From Molossus alvarezi (Eukaryota > Chordata > Mammalia > Chiroptera > Molossidae): a stretch of 64,000 nucleotides of DNA. The stretch is from NCBI GenBank assembly GCA_037176705.1, contig CM073889.1:58955596-59019595 (forward strand), in the 5' to 3' direction. Within the stretch, counting starts at the first letter, position 1, and each line of letters starts with the position of its first letter. A program made the position numbers and the translations under genes. The notes beneath the pieces are model-generated. The model made no database searches. It was not told where the DNA came from and saw nothing but the letters and a program-made list of their open reading frames with translations. This document shows, piece by piece, positions 1 through 12,539 of the stretch.

Positions 1-167
1 GCTTGTGCTATATGCCAAGTGTATTTTTAATAAATTTGCTTGCCTTGCTTCCTTAATAAATTTGCTTACTTTGCTTCAACACTGCTGTCTGTCACTCATT
101 TAAAACCTTTCTTATGAGACTGAGAAGAGCCGGGGAAGGGACAACCCTCAGGAGGCTCTCCAATAAC
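1..167 (+). mobile_element. ERV class I 5' LTR, 3' portion (R/U5)
   Basis: This matches 15198-15376 over its length with many substitutions and a roughly 12-nt gap. Shared landmarks are the TGTGCTATAT segment, AATAAA polyadenylation signals (about 30 and 53), the pyrimidine-rich TTTGCTT repeats and the TTCTTATGAGACTGA block. The first roughly 450 bp of the LTR lie left of the window. The heavy divergence between the two LTRs implies an old insertion. Class I is inferred from the gag/pol remnants between the LTRs. Confidence 0.75.
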
Positions 168-926
168 TTTTTTTTCTGGTGCCTTGACACAGATTAGTGA
201 CCTTGGATCTGAGTTGGATTGCTGCTAGTTAACCCTTCATTTTCCAATTATCTTTGATTCCCTCCAAGGGGTCACAGTGAGTTCAGTCCCTTAGGGGATT
301 CCTTTTTCTGTTTTGCCACCAGGGTTTAGGGGGTTACAGAGTATCAGAAATTAGCAAGATATACTGGGCCTGTACCTGGGGACAGAAAATTTGAAAGTAA
401 AACCAAATGAGTGCTTGGGCTTGCTTGAGTTTTGAAGGAAAAAACGGCAATTTCTCTCTCTGGTTTGGATCTTGAATGGCCTTAGGCAAGTAAGAGCTTT
501 ACAGAGGTGTCTGGAGTTGAACCCTAAGGAATGCAGAGGCCTCATAGGGTCTTCCACTTCACTTATAACTAACTGACTGGCTTGTTTGGGGACATCCACA
601 TTAGGGTTGGTCACTCAGTACTCTTTGTGGCCCACTGTTTTAGATGGCCAGGAGAGAAACTGAGACACACAAAAGGGAACAGGACTGACATGAGGGTAAC
701 GGCCCCTGGAAACTCTTCCCATGAGCAGCACATTTTGACCCACTACATACAGTCCTTAGTCTTTCTGCCTCTGGAGCACGACTGGGAGAAAAATAAGCCT
801 AAATCATCATTCAATTGCCAATCTGCTGCACCTCTCTGCCCTGTGTGGCTTATGACAGCTCTATCTGCATCTGTATTCCCCTTGTAGGAAATGCAGAAAG
901 GGAGTCTGTTGGGAGAATCAACTGAG
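168..926 (+). other. Degenerate ERV leader / 5' gag region
   Basis: This sequence lies directly downstream of the 5' LTR. A candidate primer-binding site starts at 177 (TGGTGCCTTGACACAGAT). It begins like a tRNA-Phe type PBS, but the rest does not match well and it sits about 9 nt from the LTR end, so it is weak. No long open frame is convincing. By position it should hold the leader and the matrix end of gag, but I cannot identify a gag start. Confidence 0.4.
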
Positions 927-1369
927 TGTTGTGGCATGACAGAGTCAAAGAAACACCACTAGAGAATTGGAATCCAAATGAGAGCCATTTATTAGCTGGC
1001 TGGTGTCTGACTCTGAACACCCCTGTGACAGAGTCTTCGGAATCAGTCCCGATATGCTTTATTACATGCCTTTTATACCTTACAGAAAATAGGATATTCT
1101 CGATATAATGCCCAGGGCCAGAGCAATACTGTATAGAATTAGTTTGCCTTACAGATAACAGGAACACCCAAGAACACCCAGGCACACCCAGGAACATCCA
1201 GGTATTTCAGGTATTTCAGGTATTTCAAGGTACATTGGGTCACACTTAGTCCCGAGCTACACAGACACAATGCAAGCCTAATTCCTAGAGATTGTGGGGA
1301 AGGTTGAGTCTCTGACTCAAGACCTCCAGGCTCCCTGGACTCTGTCAGACACGTAACCGGCTCCCAACA
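927..1369 (-). mobile_element. Solo LTR, class II (ERVK/IAP-like), antisense
   Basis: On the minus strand the element starts TGTTGGGAGCC and ends CCACAACA, giving TG...CA ends with a short inverted repeat TGTTG/CAACA. The TGTTGGGAGC start resembles IAP/ERVK-type LTRs. A TATA-like GGTATAAAAGG (about 1071-1081) and an AATAAAGC signal (about 1056-1063) are correctly ordered on the minus strand. A short GGTATTTCA direct repeat sits near 1200-1225. I cannot find a matching 6-bp duplication at the ends. The adjoining 1370-1702 could be internal sequence, so solo status is not certain. Confidence 0.6.
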
Positions 1370-1702
1370 ATTTCTTGGTTCAGGGAGTATTCCAATTTAC
1401 TGATGTTATTTTGACTAAACAGGTTCAGCTAGAGGGCACAGAGTGACTTCCCCAATCATCAATTATGGAGCAGCACAATAATTACCAATCATCAATTATG
1501 GGGTTATAAACATGCCAGCACATAAGGACCAAATAAGTTTCAGAAATATTATCCTAAAAACTCAGAGGAAGTGCCTCCCTTAGGTTGCCTATACAAACAT
1601 TGTTAGGAAAGGCACTGGCCAGAAGCTATCAACTGGCAACTATTGTTGTTTTGTAAACAAAGGCTTAGGCAAGACACCCTGGTTAAACAAATCCAAGCTA
1701 AG
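1370..1702. other. Unassigned sequence between LTR and L1-A
   Basis: No open frame or known domain is recognised. It contains two close copies of CCAATCATCAATTATGG (about 1473-1502). It may be ERV class I internal sequence continuing from 926, or the 3' internal end of the minus-strand class II element. Confidence 0.3.
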
Positions 1703-1713
1703 TTCTTAAGGCT

Positions 1714-4697
1714 GGTATTTTGATAGGAATTGCTTTGAATCTATAGATTGCTTTGGGTAGTATGGACATTTTAATGATGTTAATTCTTCCAATCCATGAA
1801 CAAGGTACGTGCTTCCACTTTTTTATATCTTCCTCTATTTCTTTTTGCAATGACCTGTAATTTTCCGCAAAGAGGTCCTGTACTTCTTTGGTTAAGTTTA
1901 TTCCTAGGTATCTTAACTTTTTTGTTGCAATGATAAATGGGATTGTTTTTTCAGTTTCTCTTTCTGTGAGTTCATTGTTGGTGTATAAGAATGTCATCGA
2001 TTTTGTGATGTTAATTTTGTATCCTGTTACTTTGCCAAATTCATTTATTAAATCTGGGAGATTTTTGATGGAGTCTTTAGGGTTTTCTATGTACAATATC
2101 ATGTCATCTGTGAATAATGACAGTTTCATTTTCTCTTTTCAATTTGGATCTCCTTTATTTTTTCTTCATGTCTGATTGCTGTGGCTAAGACTTCCAGTAC
2201 TATGTTAAATAAGGATGGCAAAGTGGGCATTTCTGTCTTGTTCCTGTTCTTAAGGGAAATGATTTTAGTTTTTGCCTATTGAGTATGATGTTGGCTGTAG
2301 GTTTTTCATATATGGCCTATATTGTGTCGAGATATGATCTCTCTATTCCTACATTGCTAAGTGTTTTTATCAGAAATGGGTGCTGGATTTTGTTGAATGC
2401 TTTTTCAGCATCTATTGATGTGATCATATGATTTTTATCTTTTTCTTTTGTTTATGTGGAGTATCACATTTATTGATTTTGCAAATATTGTACCATCCTT
2501 GCATCCCTGGGATGAATCCCACTTGGTCATGGTGAATAATTTTTTTGATGTATTGCTGGATCCAATTTGCTAATATTTTGTTCAGAATTTTGGCATGTAT
2601 GTTCATCAGGGATATTGGCCTGCCATTTTCCTTCTTTGTGGTATTTTTATCTGGTTTTGGAATTATGATTATGTTGGCCTCATAAAATGAGTTTGGAAGT
2701 CTTTTGTCTTCTTGGATTTTTGGAATAGTTTGAGGAGTATGGGTGTTAGATCTTCTTTGAATGTTCAGTAAAACTCCCTTGTGAAGCCTTCTGGCTCTGG
2801 GCTTTTGTTTGCTAGGAGTTTCTTGGTTACATCTTCAATTTCCTTAGTTGTTATTGGTCTCCTCAAGTTTTCTATCTCTTCCCGGTTCAGTTTTGGGAGA
2901 CTGTGTATTTCTAGAAATTTGTCCATTTCACCTAGATTGTCCAATTTGTTGGCATATGATTGTTTGTAGTACGTTTTAATTATTCTCTGTATTATTGTGG
3001 TGTCAGTTGTTACTTATTTTTTGTTTCTGATTTTGTTTATTTGGATCCTCTCTTTTTGTTTCTTGTTGAGTCTGGCTAAGGGCATGTTAATCTTATTTAT
3101 CTTTTCAAAGAACCAACTTTTTGTTTCATTGATCTTTTGAATTGTTATTTTGGTTTTGATGTCATTCATTTCTGCTCTGATCTTTACTATTTCTTTCCTT
3201 CTACTTGTTCTGGGTTTTTATTTTTGTTTATTTTTTAGTTCTTTGACTTGTAAGATTAGAAAGTCAATTAGAAAATTTTCTTGTTATCTTGAGGTAGGCC
3301 TGTAAGCAATCTTGAAAAAGAAGAACAAAGTAGGAGGGATCACAATACTGGATATCAGGTTATACTACAAAGCCATTATAATCAAAACAGGCTGGTATTG
3401 GCACAAGAACAGGCATACAGATCAATGGAATAGAACAGAGAACCCAGAAACTGACTCAAGTCATTAAGCTCAATTAATATGTGACAAAGGTGGCAAGAAC
3501 ATACAATGGAGTAAAGACAGCCTCTTTAATAAATGGTATTGGGAAAATTGGACAGCTACATGCAAAAAAATGAAACTAGACCACTAACTTTCACCATACA
3601 CAAGAGTAAACTCAAAATAGATTAAAAAAAAAAAATTAAATGTGACTCGTGAATCCATAAAAATCTTAGAAGAAAATGTAGGCAACAAAATTTCAGACAC
3701 CACACACAGCAGAATTTTCATTGATACAACACTTAATGCAAGAGAAACAAAGGAAAAAATGAACACATGGGACTACTCAAACTAAAAGCTTCTGCACAGC
3801 AAAAGAAACAACCATCAAAATGGAAAGGGTACCCACTGTAAGGGAAAGCATAATTGCCAATGATACATCAGATAAGGGATTAATTTCTAAAATGTATAGA
3901 GTGCTAATACAACTCAACAAAAGGAAGACAAAGAACCCAATTAAAAAATGGGCAGAGGACCTAAATAGATACCTTTCCAAAAAGGACATACAAATGGCCA
4001 AGAGACGTGAAGAACTGCTTAATGTCACTAATCATCAGAGAGATGCAAATTAAAACAACTATCAGGTATCATCTCACACTGCCAGAATGGCTGCCACCAA
4101 CAAATCATCAAACAAATGCTAGTGAGGAAATAGAGAAAAGGAGCCTCTAGTATACTGCTGGTGGGAATGCAGATTGGTGCAGCCACTGTGGAAAACAATA
4201 TGGTGTTTCCTCAAAAATTAAAAATTGAATTGCCATTTGACCCAGCAATCCCACTTCTAGGAATATATCCTGAGAAGCCTGAAACACCAATCAGAAAGAA
4301 TATATGTACCCCTATGTTCAAAGCAGCACTATTTATAATAGCTAAGATCTGGAAACAGCCCATGTGTCCATCAGTAGACGAATGAATAAAAAAGCAGTGG
4401 TACATATACACAATGGAGTACTATGCAGCTGTAAGAAAGAGAGAATTCTTATTCTTTGAGATGACATGGAAGAACAAGCCAATCAGAGACAGACAAATAT
4501 CACATTATATTACTTATTTGTGATATATAATAAAGAAAACAAGCTGATCAACAAAATTGACCTAGAGACATAGAAGTAGGGTACAGACTGACAAACCTCA
4601 GAAGAGGGAGATGGGGGGGGCAAGGGAAGAGATAAACCACAGAACTTATATGCATGTATGCATAGCCATGGATATACACAACAAAGATGGAGGTGGG
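1714..4697 (+). mobile_element. L1-A: twin-primed (5'-inverted) LINE-1, left part
   Basis: The 3' half (3305-4697) is ORF2 C-terminal sequence and 3' UTR on the + strand. The 5' half (1714-3304) is ORF2 in opposite orientation, including a minus-strand RT segment with the FTDDMILYI form of the catalytic FADD box. The inverted piece ends at the codons for AIPIKIP and the + piece starts at the ILKKK codons, so only about 90 nt of ORF2 is lost at the junction. This is the classic twin-priming signature. The rest of the 3' UTR is at 10544-10657, beyond nested L1-B. A degenerate target duplication, TTCTTAAGGCTG (1703-1714) versus ATCTTAAGACTG (10658-10669), brackets the whole insertion. All frames are broken. 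Confidence 0.88.
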
Positions 4698-5521
4698 GGA
4701 GAAGAAAAATGGCAGTGGAGTGAACGGAAGCTACACAGACCGACTCCCAGAACCAAAATGGAATTACAACTATAACACAGTCAAATTGATGGAAAAAAGC
4801 AACAGAAAAGCAGCTTGTGAGGACCATATAACCAGGGACACTGACTCGATCCTGGTAGGCTTGCGAAGGCACGAGACAGGGCTGGGAGCCCACGGCCAGC
4901 AGCTCGGCAGAGGCCTTAGCTGGGAGCGGCACCCTCGGGTTACAGTCCCAAGTGGCCCGACAGTGCAGAGCCGTGACAGAGGCTAAAACAGCCACAGCCA
5001 CTCACCTTGGGCTCCGGCAGAGGAAGGGCAGACTGGACTGGAGCTGTGTGGGGACACTCAGGATTTGTAGGGCGCTCAGAGCTTTTGCTGAGTTGCTGCC
5101 ACGAGGACAGTGGCCATCTTACTCCTTCCCAGGGCTCTGAGGAGAGGCAGCAGCCCCTCCCTTGGAGATCCAACCCCACCCTGTGGGCCACTGAAGTGCT
5201 AATTGAGGCTCATTAACAAGCAGCATCTGCCCCACCCTCCTGAAATCCCCTGTGTTCTGAGCACCTGAGGGAGTTTTTCAATCAACTGACAACCCAAAAC
5301 TCATCAAGTAACCTCAACTACTAGCCTCCAGGCAAAAAGCCAGAGGATAACAGTACCTTTCCTGGGCTAGCAACTTTAACCAGGAAAGTAAGACTTGACA
5401 GTGGTGTTTAACATGGGTCCTCCCTCGCTCATCTTAACACAGGAGAGGGAGCCACAAACAGCAGAACACCAACACCCAGGGGAAAACTTGACAGGCTCCA
5501 AAGCCCACAGTGATAGCCAAA

Positions 5522-6401
5522 ATGATGAAACACAGAAACAGAAGTCAAATGAAAGAGCAAGAGACCTCCACCGAAGATGAGATCAATGTGGAGCAATTAG
5601 GCATGTTAACAGAGCTAGAATTCACAGCCATGATATTGAGGAAGCTGAACAGCATGAGTAAGGACATATAGACACTGAAAATAAGCCAACTGGAAATTAA
5701 AAACCATCAAGAAGAGATAAAAAATGACATATCAGAAATGAAAAACACATTGGAAGGTTTAAAAAGCAGAGTAGAGGAAGCTGAGGACCAGATCAGTGAA
5801 TTAGAAGACAGGGTAGAAAAAATAATCCAATCAGAAAAACAAAAGGAAAAAACTATTAAAAAACAGGAAGACAGCTTAAGAGAACTGTGGGACAACTGAA
5901 AAAGTAATAATATACACATCATAGGAGTCCCCGAAGAAGAAGAAAATGAGCAAGGGATAGAGAATATATTCAAAAAAATAGTGACAGAAAATTTCCCTAA
6001 TTTGGTGAAGGAAGAAGGCATTCAAGTTCAAGAAGCACAGAGAGTCCTAAGTAAGAAGAACCCAAACAGGCCCACACCAAGACACATAGTAATTAAAATG
6101 CCACAAATTAAAGACAAAGAGAGAATCCTAAAAGCAGCAAGAGATAAGCAACAGGTTACCTACAAAGGAAACCCCTAAGGCTCTCAGTGGACTTCTCACA
6201 AGAAACACTACAGTCCAGAAGGGAATGGCATGAAGTAATCAAAGTCATGAAAAACAAGAATCTGAATCCAAGACTACTTTACCCAGCAAGGCTATCATTC
6301 AAAATAGAAGGTCAAATAAAGAGCTTCCCAGACAAAAAAGGCTAAGGGAATATATTAGCACCAAACCAGCACTGCAAGAAATGTTAAAAGGACTGCTGTA
6401 A
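5522..6401 (+). pseudogene. L1-B ORF1 (RNA-binding ORF1p), broken
   Basis: ORF1p is the trimeric nucleic-acid chaperone of the LINE-1 ribonucleoprotein. The frame opens at ATG 5522 (MMKHRNRSQM) and is interrupted by an in-frame TAG at about codon 50 in the coiled coil. A W-to-stop change follows in the LWDNW segment near 5897, and a one-base loss lies in the CCCC run near 6175. The final codons reappear in another frame before TAA at 6399-6401. The RRM-like segment (around NNIHIIGVPEEEE) and the C-terminal domain (around PRHIVIKMP and ERILKAARDK) are still readable. The coiled coil lacks heptad 1 and has heptad 2, as in L1-E. Confidence 0.9.
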
Positions 6402-6446
6402 TTAGTAGTAGAAATGGGAAGAAAAATAGAACCACACTAAACAAAA

Positions 6447-9400
6447 ATGGCAATAAATAAGTACATATCAATAATCACCTTAAATGTAAATGGATGGAAT
6501 GCTCCCATAAAAAGACACAGAGTAGCTGATTGGATAAGAAAGCATGACTCATCTGTATGTTGTTTACAAGAGACCCACCTCACAACAAAAGACTCACATA
6601 GGTTGAAAGTGAAGGGATGGAAAAAAATTTTCCAAGCAAATGGAAAGCAAAAAAGGCTGGGGTAGCAATTCTCATATCTGATAAAATAGATTTCAAAATA
6701 AAGACCATAACTAGAGACAAAGACGACCACTACATAATATTGAAAGGATCTATCCAACAGGAAGATATAACCTTGATAAACAAATATGCACCCAATACAG
6801 GAGCACCAAAATATATGAAAAAACTTCTGGAGGACTTCAAAGGAGAAATCAATAGCAATACAGTCATAGCAGGGGATTTCAACACACCGCTGACATCACT
6901 GGATAGATCCTCTAGACAAAAAATTAGCAAGGAAACAGAGACTCTAAATGAAACACTAGACCAAATGGATTTAATGGATATCTACAGAGAACTACACCCC
7001 AAAACTACAGAATTCACATTCTTCTCAAGTGCACATGGGACATTCTCAAAGATACACCACATGTTAGGGCACAAACTAAGTCTCTACAAGTTTAAGAAGA
7101 TTGAAATTATATCAAGCATCTTCTCAGATCACAATGGCATGAAACTAGAAATCAATTGCAAGAAGAACATACAAAGACATTTGAACACATGGAAGCTAAA
7201 TAGCATGCTATTAAACAATGAATGGGTCACCGAGGCGATCAAGGAAGAAAGCAAAAACTTCCCGGAAACCAATGAAAATGAAGACACAACAACACAAAAT
7301 CTATGGGATGCAGCGAAAGCAGTTCTGAGAGGGAAGTTCATAGCACTACAGGCCTACCTCAAAAATAAGAAAAATCTCTAATAGACTATCTAACCTCACA
7401 ACTTAAAGAACTAGAGAGCAAACAAAAAGAAAACCCCAGAGCAAGTAGAAGGAAGGAAATAGTAAGGATCAGAGCAGAAATAAATGACATAGAGACCAAA
7501 AAAACAATTCAAAGGATCAATAAAACAAAGAGCTGGTTTTCGAAAAGATAAACCAGATTGACGGACCCTTAGCTAGACTCACCAAGAAACAAAGAGAGAG
7601 AACTCAAATACAGAAAATCAGAAATGAAAGAGGAGAAGTAACAACCAACACCACAGAAATACAAAAGATCATTAACAACTACTATGAACAATTATATGGC
7701 AACAAATTCGACAATCTAAGCGAAGTGGACAAATTTCTAGAAACACATAGTCTCCCAAAACTGCATCAGTAAGAGATAGAAAACTTGAACAGACCAATAA
7801 CAACAGAAGAAATTAAAGATGAAATCAAGACTCTCCCAGCAAACAAAAGCCCAGGCCCGGATGGCTTCACGGGGGAGTTTTTCCGAACATTCAAAAAAGA
7901 ACTAACACCCATTCTCCTCAAACTATTTCAAAAAATTCAAGAAGGAAGACTTCCAAACACGTTCTATGGATCCATCATAATTCTAATTCCAAAACCAGAA
8001 AAAGACACTACAAAGAAAGAAAACTACAGGCCAATATCCCTGATGAACATAGACACCAAAATACTGAACAAAATATTAGCAAATCGGATCCAGAAATACA
8101 TCAAAAAAATTATTCACCATGACCAAGTGGGATTCATTCCAGGGATATAAGGCTGGTACAATATTCGCAAATCAATAAATGTGATACACCACATAAATAA
8201 GGTGAAGAATAAAAACCACATGATCATATCAATAGATGCTGAAAAAGCATTCGACAAAATCCAGCATCCATTTCTGATAAAAACGCTCAGCAATGTGGGA
8301 ATAGAGGGATCATATCTCGACATAATAAAGCCCATATATGAAAGACCTACAGCCAACATCATACTCAATGGACAGAAACTAAAAACATTTCCATTAAGAA
8401 CAGGAACAAGACAGGGATGTCCACTTTCGCCACTCTTATTTAACATAGTACTGGAAGTCTTAGCCACAGCAATCAGACATGAAGAAAAAATAAAAGGGAT
8501 CCAAATTGGAAAAAAGAAAGTGAAACTGTCATTATGTGCAGATGACATGATATTATATATAGAAAACCCTAAAGACTCCATCAAAAAATCTACTAGACTT
8601 AAAAAAAAAATTTGGCAAAGTAGCAGGATATAAAATAAACGTCAAGATATCGATGGCATTCTTGTACACCAATGATGAACTCACAGAAAGAGAAACTGAA
8701 AAAACAATCCCATTTACCATCGCGCCAAAAAAATTAAGATACCTAGGAATAAACTTAACCAAAGAAGTAAAGGACCTATTTGCAGAAAACTACAGGTCAT
8801 TGAAAAAAGAAATAGAGGAATATATAAAAAAGTGGAAGCACATACCCTGTTCATCTATTGGAAGAATTAACATCATTAAAATGTCCATACTACCCAAAGC
8901 AATCTATAGATTCAATGCAATCCCCATCAAAATACCAACGACATATTTCATAGAACTAGAACAAATACTTCAAAAGTTCATATGGAACAAAAAAAGACCC
9001 CTAATAGCTACAGCAATCTTGAAAAAGAAGGACAAAGTAGGTGGGATCACAATACCAGATATCAGGTTATACTACAAAGCGACGGTAACCAAAACAGCTT
9101 GGTACTGGCACAAGAACAGGCATATATACCAGTGGAACAGAACTGAAAACCCAGAAATGGACCCAAGGCCATACGCTCAATTAATATTTGATAAAGGTGG
9201 CAAGAGCATACAGTGAAGTAAAGACAGCCTCTTTAATAAATGGTGTTGGGAAAATTGGACAGCTACATGCAAAAAAAAATGAAACTAGACCATCAACTTA
9301 CACCATACACAAAAATAAACTCAAAATGGATAATAGACTGAAATGTGACCCTTGAATCCATAAAAATTCTAGAAGAAAATGTAGGCAACAAAATTTCGGA

Positions 9401-10269
9401 CATCATACGGAGCAGAATTTTCACTGATACATCACCTAAGGCAACAGAAACAGAGTTAAAAATGAACACATGGGACTACATCAAACTAAAAAGCTTCTGC
9501 ACAGCAAAAGAAACAATCACCAAAATGAAAAGCCAGTCCACTGTATGGGAGAACATCATTGCCAATGATGTATCAGATAAGGGGTTCATTTCCAATATAT
9601 ATAGAGTGCTCATACAACTCAACAAAAGGAAGACAAAGAACCCAATTAATAAATGGGTAGAGGTGCTGCATAGACACCTCTCCAAACAGGACATACAAAT
9701 GGGCAAGAGACATATGAAGAAATGCTCAACATCACTAATCATCAGAGAGATGCAAATTAAAACAACAATGAGGTATCACCTCACACCTGTCAGAATGGCC
9801 GCCATCAACAAATCATCAAACAACAAGTGTTGGCGAGGGTGTGGAGAAAAGGGAACTCTAATACACTGCTGGTGGAAATGCTGACTGGTGCAGTCACTAT
9901 GGAAAACAATATGGTGTTACCTCAAAAAATTAAAAATTGAACTTCCATTTGACCCAGTGATCCCACTTCTAGGAATATACCCTGAGAAGCCTGAAACACC
10001 AATCAGGATGAATATATGTACCCCCATGTTCATAGCAGCACTATTTACAATAGCTAAGATCTGGAAACAGCCCAAGTGTCCATCAGTAGACGAATGGATA
10101 AAAAAGCTGTGGTACATATACACAATGGAGTACTATGCAGCGGTTAAGAAAGAAAGATCTTTTATCCTTTGAGACGACATGGAGGGACCTGGAAAGTATT
10201 ATCCTAAGTGAAATAAGCCAAGCAGAAAAAGACAAATACCACATGATCTCACTTATATACGGAATATAA
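6447..10269 (+). pseudogene. L1-B ORF2 (endonuclease/reverse transcriptase), broken
   Basis: ORF2p nicks the target and copies the RNA at the nick. The start at 6447 ([10 protein letters not shown]) lies 45 nt after the ORF1 stop. Open segments 6447-6665, 6617-7381, 7785-8150, 8181-8633, 8653-9216, 9345-9884 and 9888-10172 follow the expected collinear order of AP-endonuclease, RT and Cys-rich C-terminus but lie in different frames. Endonuclease motifs QETH, GDFNTP and SDH are visible. The RT box reads CADD rather than FADD near 8538. At least six indels or stops separate the segments, so no functional protein is expected. Confidence 0.92.
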
Positions 10270-10543
10270 TGAACATAACAGTCTGAGGAATACGGTAGAC
10301 CCAGAAACATGAAAGTAGGGCACAGACTGACATCCCTCAGAAGAGGAGGTGGGGGGGGGGGTTGGGAAGAGATAAACCACAGAACTTATATGCAGGTATG
10401 CATGACCAGTGGACATGAACAACTAAGCCGGTGACGGGGCGGGGATGGGGTGCGGCGGGGCGTGCCAATGGGGTAAAAAAGGTGAAATACCTGTAACAAA
10501 AAAATAAATAAAAAATTAAAAAAAAAAAAAAGATGGAGGTGGG

Positions 10544-10657
10544 AGGGAGTAGGATCTGAAGGAGGGTATCAATGGGGGAAAAAGGAGAAACATTTGTAAC
10601 AAAAATAAATTAATAATAAAAAAAGAATAGGTATACAACAATAATAATAATAATAAT
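10544..10657 (+). mobile_element. L1-A 3' UTR end, right part
   Basis: This continues L1-A after the L1-B insertion. It has the GGGAGGG...AATGGGGGAAAAAGG block and the GTAACAAAAATAAATTAATAATAAAA terminus shared by other L1 3' ends in the window, then an (AAT)n tail at 10637-10657. ERV sequence resumes after it. Confidence 0.85.
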
Positions 10658-10669
10658 ATCTTAAGACTG

Positions 10670-12410
10670 TTTGTCCGGCCGATCAGGGCCCTTTATTCCA
10701 CCCGATTAATTAGGAGAATGATTCTGTGCCAATTGTGTGATAAATGGGAAAAAGGGCCTTCTTCATGTATATAGTCTGGGTTCTGATATCTAACTTTGAG
10801 AACCCAAAACAATTTATTAAATACCTTGAGAAGGTTAACATGCATAGCACGTTGGCTTTGTTCTACTGATCCTTGCCAAACATTAGGGAATATCAGTAAA
10901 TTACCTTCTTGGATATGGACAAAGTAAAGCTGCCCACTCTATTCAGTCATCTATTTTGCATGGCTCCACGGGACCTATGAGATTAGGGCAGCAGATAGAT
11001 TGGCAGATTTTCAGATACTCCAGTGGACAAATATATTAGATAGCAAATTTTTTTGAGGGAATGAGGATATCACAAAAGTCTTGAAGGGTACCATCTTTAC
11101 AATGGTTGAGGGGCCTAGAAATACTAAACTTCTTGCTCCAGCAGGGCCTGTGGCAGGAAAACAGGTCAACAATCAGTGGCATTATTGCCTAAATAGAATA
11201 GAAGTGCACCCAAAAGGTGGTTAAATTAAATGAGAATAGAGGCATAAAGGGCAGGAGACCGGCATAGAGTTAAATCCCCTGACTGAGTAGGGTAAAATCC
11301 ATTCCCAGGACATCTTGGTCATTGGTAAGGTCATCCTCAGGACATGGGATAGACACTTCCATGGGTAACTGCAGCCAGAAATTTGGGTTTCATGGTAAGA
11401 CTAGTTAATTCTGGAAACCCAGGGCTGAGAAGGGACCCCTTCTCCAGGCAGTGGAAACAACATAGGAGATGAAATGGGTATGGCCTTTCTCTCCTATGAT
11501 CTCCCCTATTCTCTGTCAGATGGAAAACCAAAATTCAATACCACAAGATTCACCTCTGGTATTCATTCTAAAGAACTGAAAAATATTTGACCTTCAGACC
11601 TTAAAAAGAAGAAGATTAATTTTCTTTTGTAATACAACTTGGCCCCAATACCAACTCAGGAACAGGGAAGTTGGCTTATAAATGAATCTCTGGATTATAA
11701 CAGTATTCTCCAATTAGATTTGTTTTGCATAAATGAAGGCAAATTAAATGAAATACCTTATATTAAAATATTTATAGCCCTTTACCAAGATAGGGATTTA
11801 AGAAAAGCTACCACAATATCAGATGAATTAAAAGATACCTTCCTCACAACCCTGACAAGACGCTGGCCTTTGTCTCTAAAGAATCAAACAAAACCCATCT
11901 CAAGGGAAGAACAGTCTACTTCTTAACTCATTCCCCATCCCAAAGAGAAGCTGCCACTGTTTAATCTCCTCTTCACTGCTGTTGAGGCCTGAGTACTTGA
12001 GGGATGCATTTTATCCAACAAACACCCTCAGATATCAGGAAACATTACCAAAAACTAGCCTTGGGACCCCAGACCTCTACTGAGCAACTGGCAGAATAGC
12101 TTTCAGCATTTTTAATAACTGAGACAGCACAGAGGAAGAGCAAAAAAACCATTCTCTAGAAACAAAAGGCTCAGTTTTAAGCCTTAAGACACCTCAAAGT
12201 CACCCAGCTCCTGAACTACAATGAACATCAAAGGAGTTTGCTATTCCTTTGGACAAGAGGACACTGGAAAAAGGAGTGCCCTGGGAAGGGGCCTACTCAA
12301 AATACCATATCCCTCTGCCACAAGTTCAGCCATGGGAAGAGGGACTGTCCTAAGAGAGTCCCCCAACCAGACCTATCCATATAGTGGCCTTGAACTGAAG
12401 GGGACCTTCA
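10670..12410 (+). pseudogene. ERV class I gag remnant (capsid and nucleocapsid traces)
   Basis: Gag is the structural polyprotein of retroviruses. 10670-11450 has no readable domain. Around 11480-11560 there is a possible capsid N-terminal trace, which is weak. Around 12015-12150 a capsid C-terminal trace ends in an IFNN motif followed by an acidic/Gln stretch, as in gammaretroviral Gag. At 12237-12400 two nucleocapsid zinc-knuckle relics are present. The first starts with a C-Y-x-x-G-Q segment and continues, one frame over, with a G-H-W-K-x-x-C-P segment. The second is shortened (C-x3-S-H-x4-C). Two knuckles occur in several class I ERV lineages. Stops and frameshifts are frequent. An open stretch at 11639-11926 carries no motif I can name. 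Confidence 0.65.
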
Positions 12411-12539
12411 CCCCAGCCAGCTCCCACTAAGAACATGATTAGAGGGATGAAGCCAAGGGTAACCCTTGACAATGTCAGGTAAGCCCATTACACTCTGCTC
12501 TGACTCACTCAACAGGGCTTCTTTCTTCCAAATGGGGTG

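Larger units (their letters stand above)
4698..10528 (+). mobile_element. L1-B: full-length LINE-1 nested in L1-A
   Basis: The element is 5831 bp and is bracketed by an exact 15-bp target-site duplication, AAAGATGGAGGTGGG, at 4683-4697 and 10529-10543. After the right-hand duplication the 3' UTR of L1-A resumes. The order is 5' UTR (4698-5521), ORF1 (5522-6401), ORF2 (6447-10269), a 3' UTR with a G-run near 10350, and an A-rich tail ending at 10528. Both ORFs carry several stops and frameshifts, so the copy is dead. It is closely similar to L1-E in ORF1 coiled-coil layout and 3' UTR. Confidence 0.93.

Noticed and set aside
177..194. Clear tRNA-Phe primer-binding site
   Set aside because: Only the first seven bases fit, and the site is about 9 nt from the LTR end. 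Kept only as a weak candidate within the leader entry.
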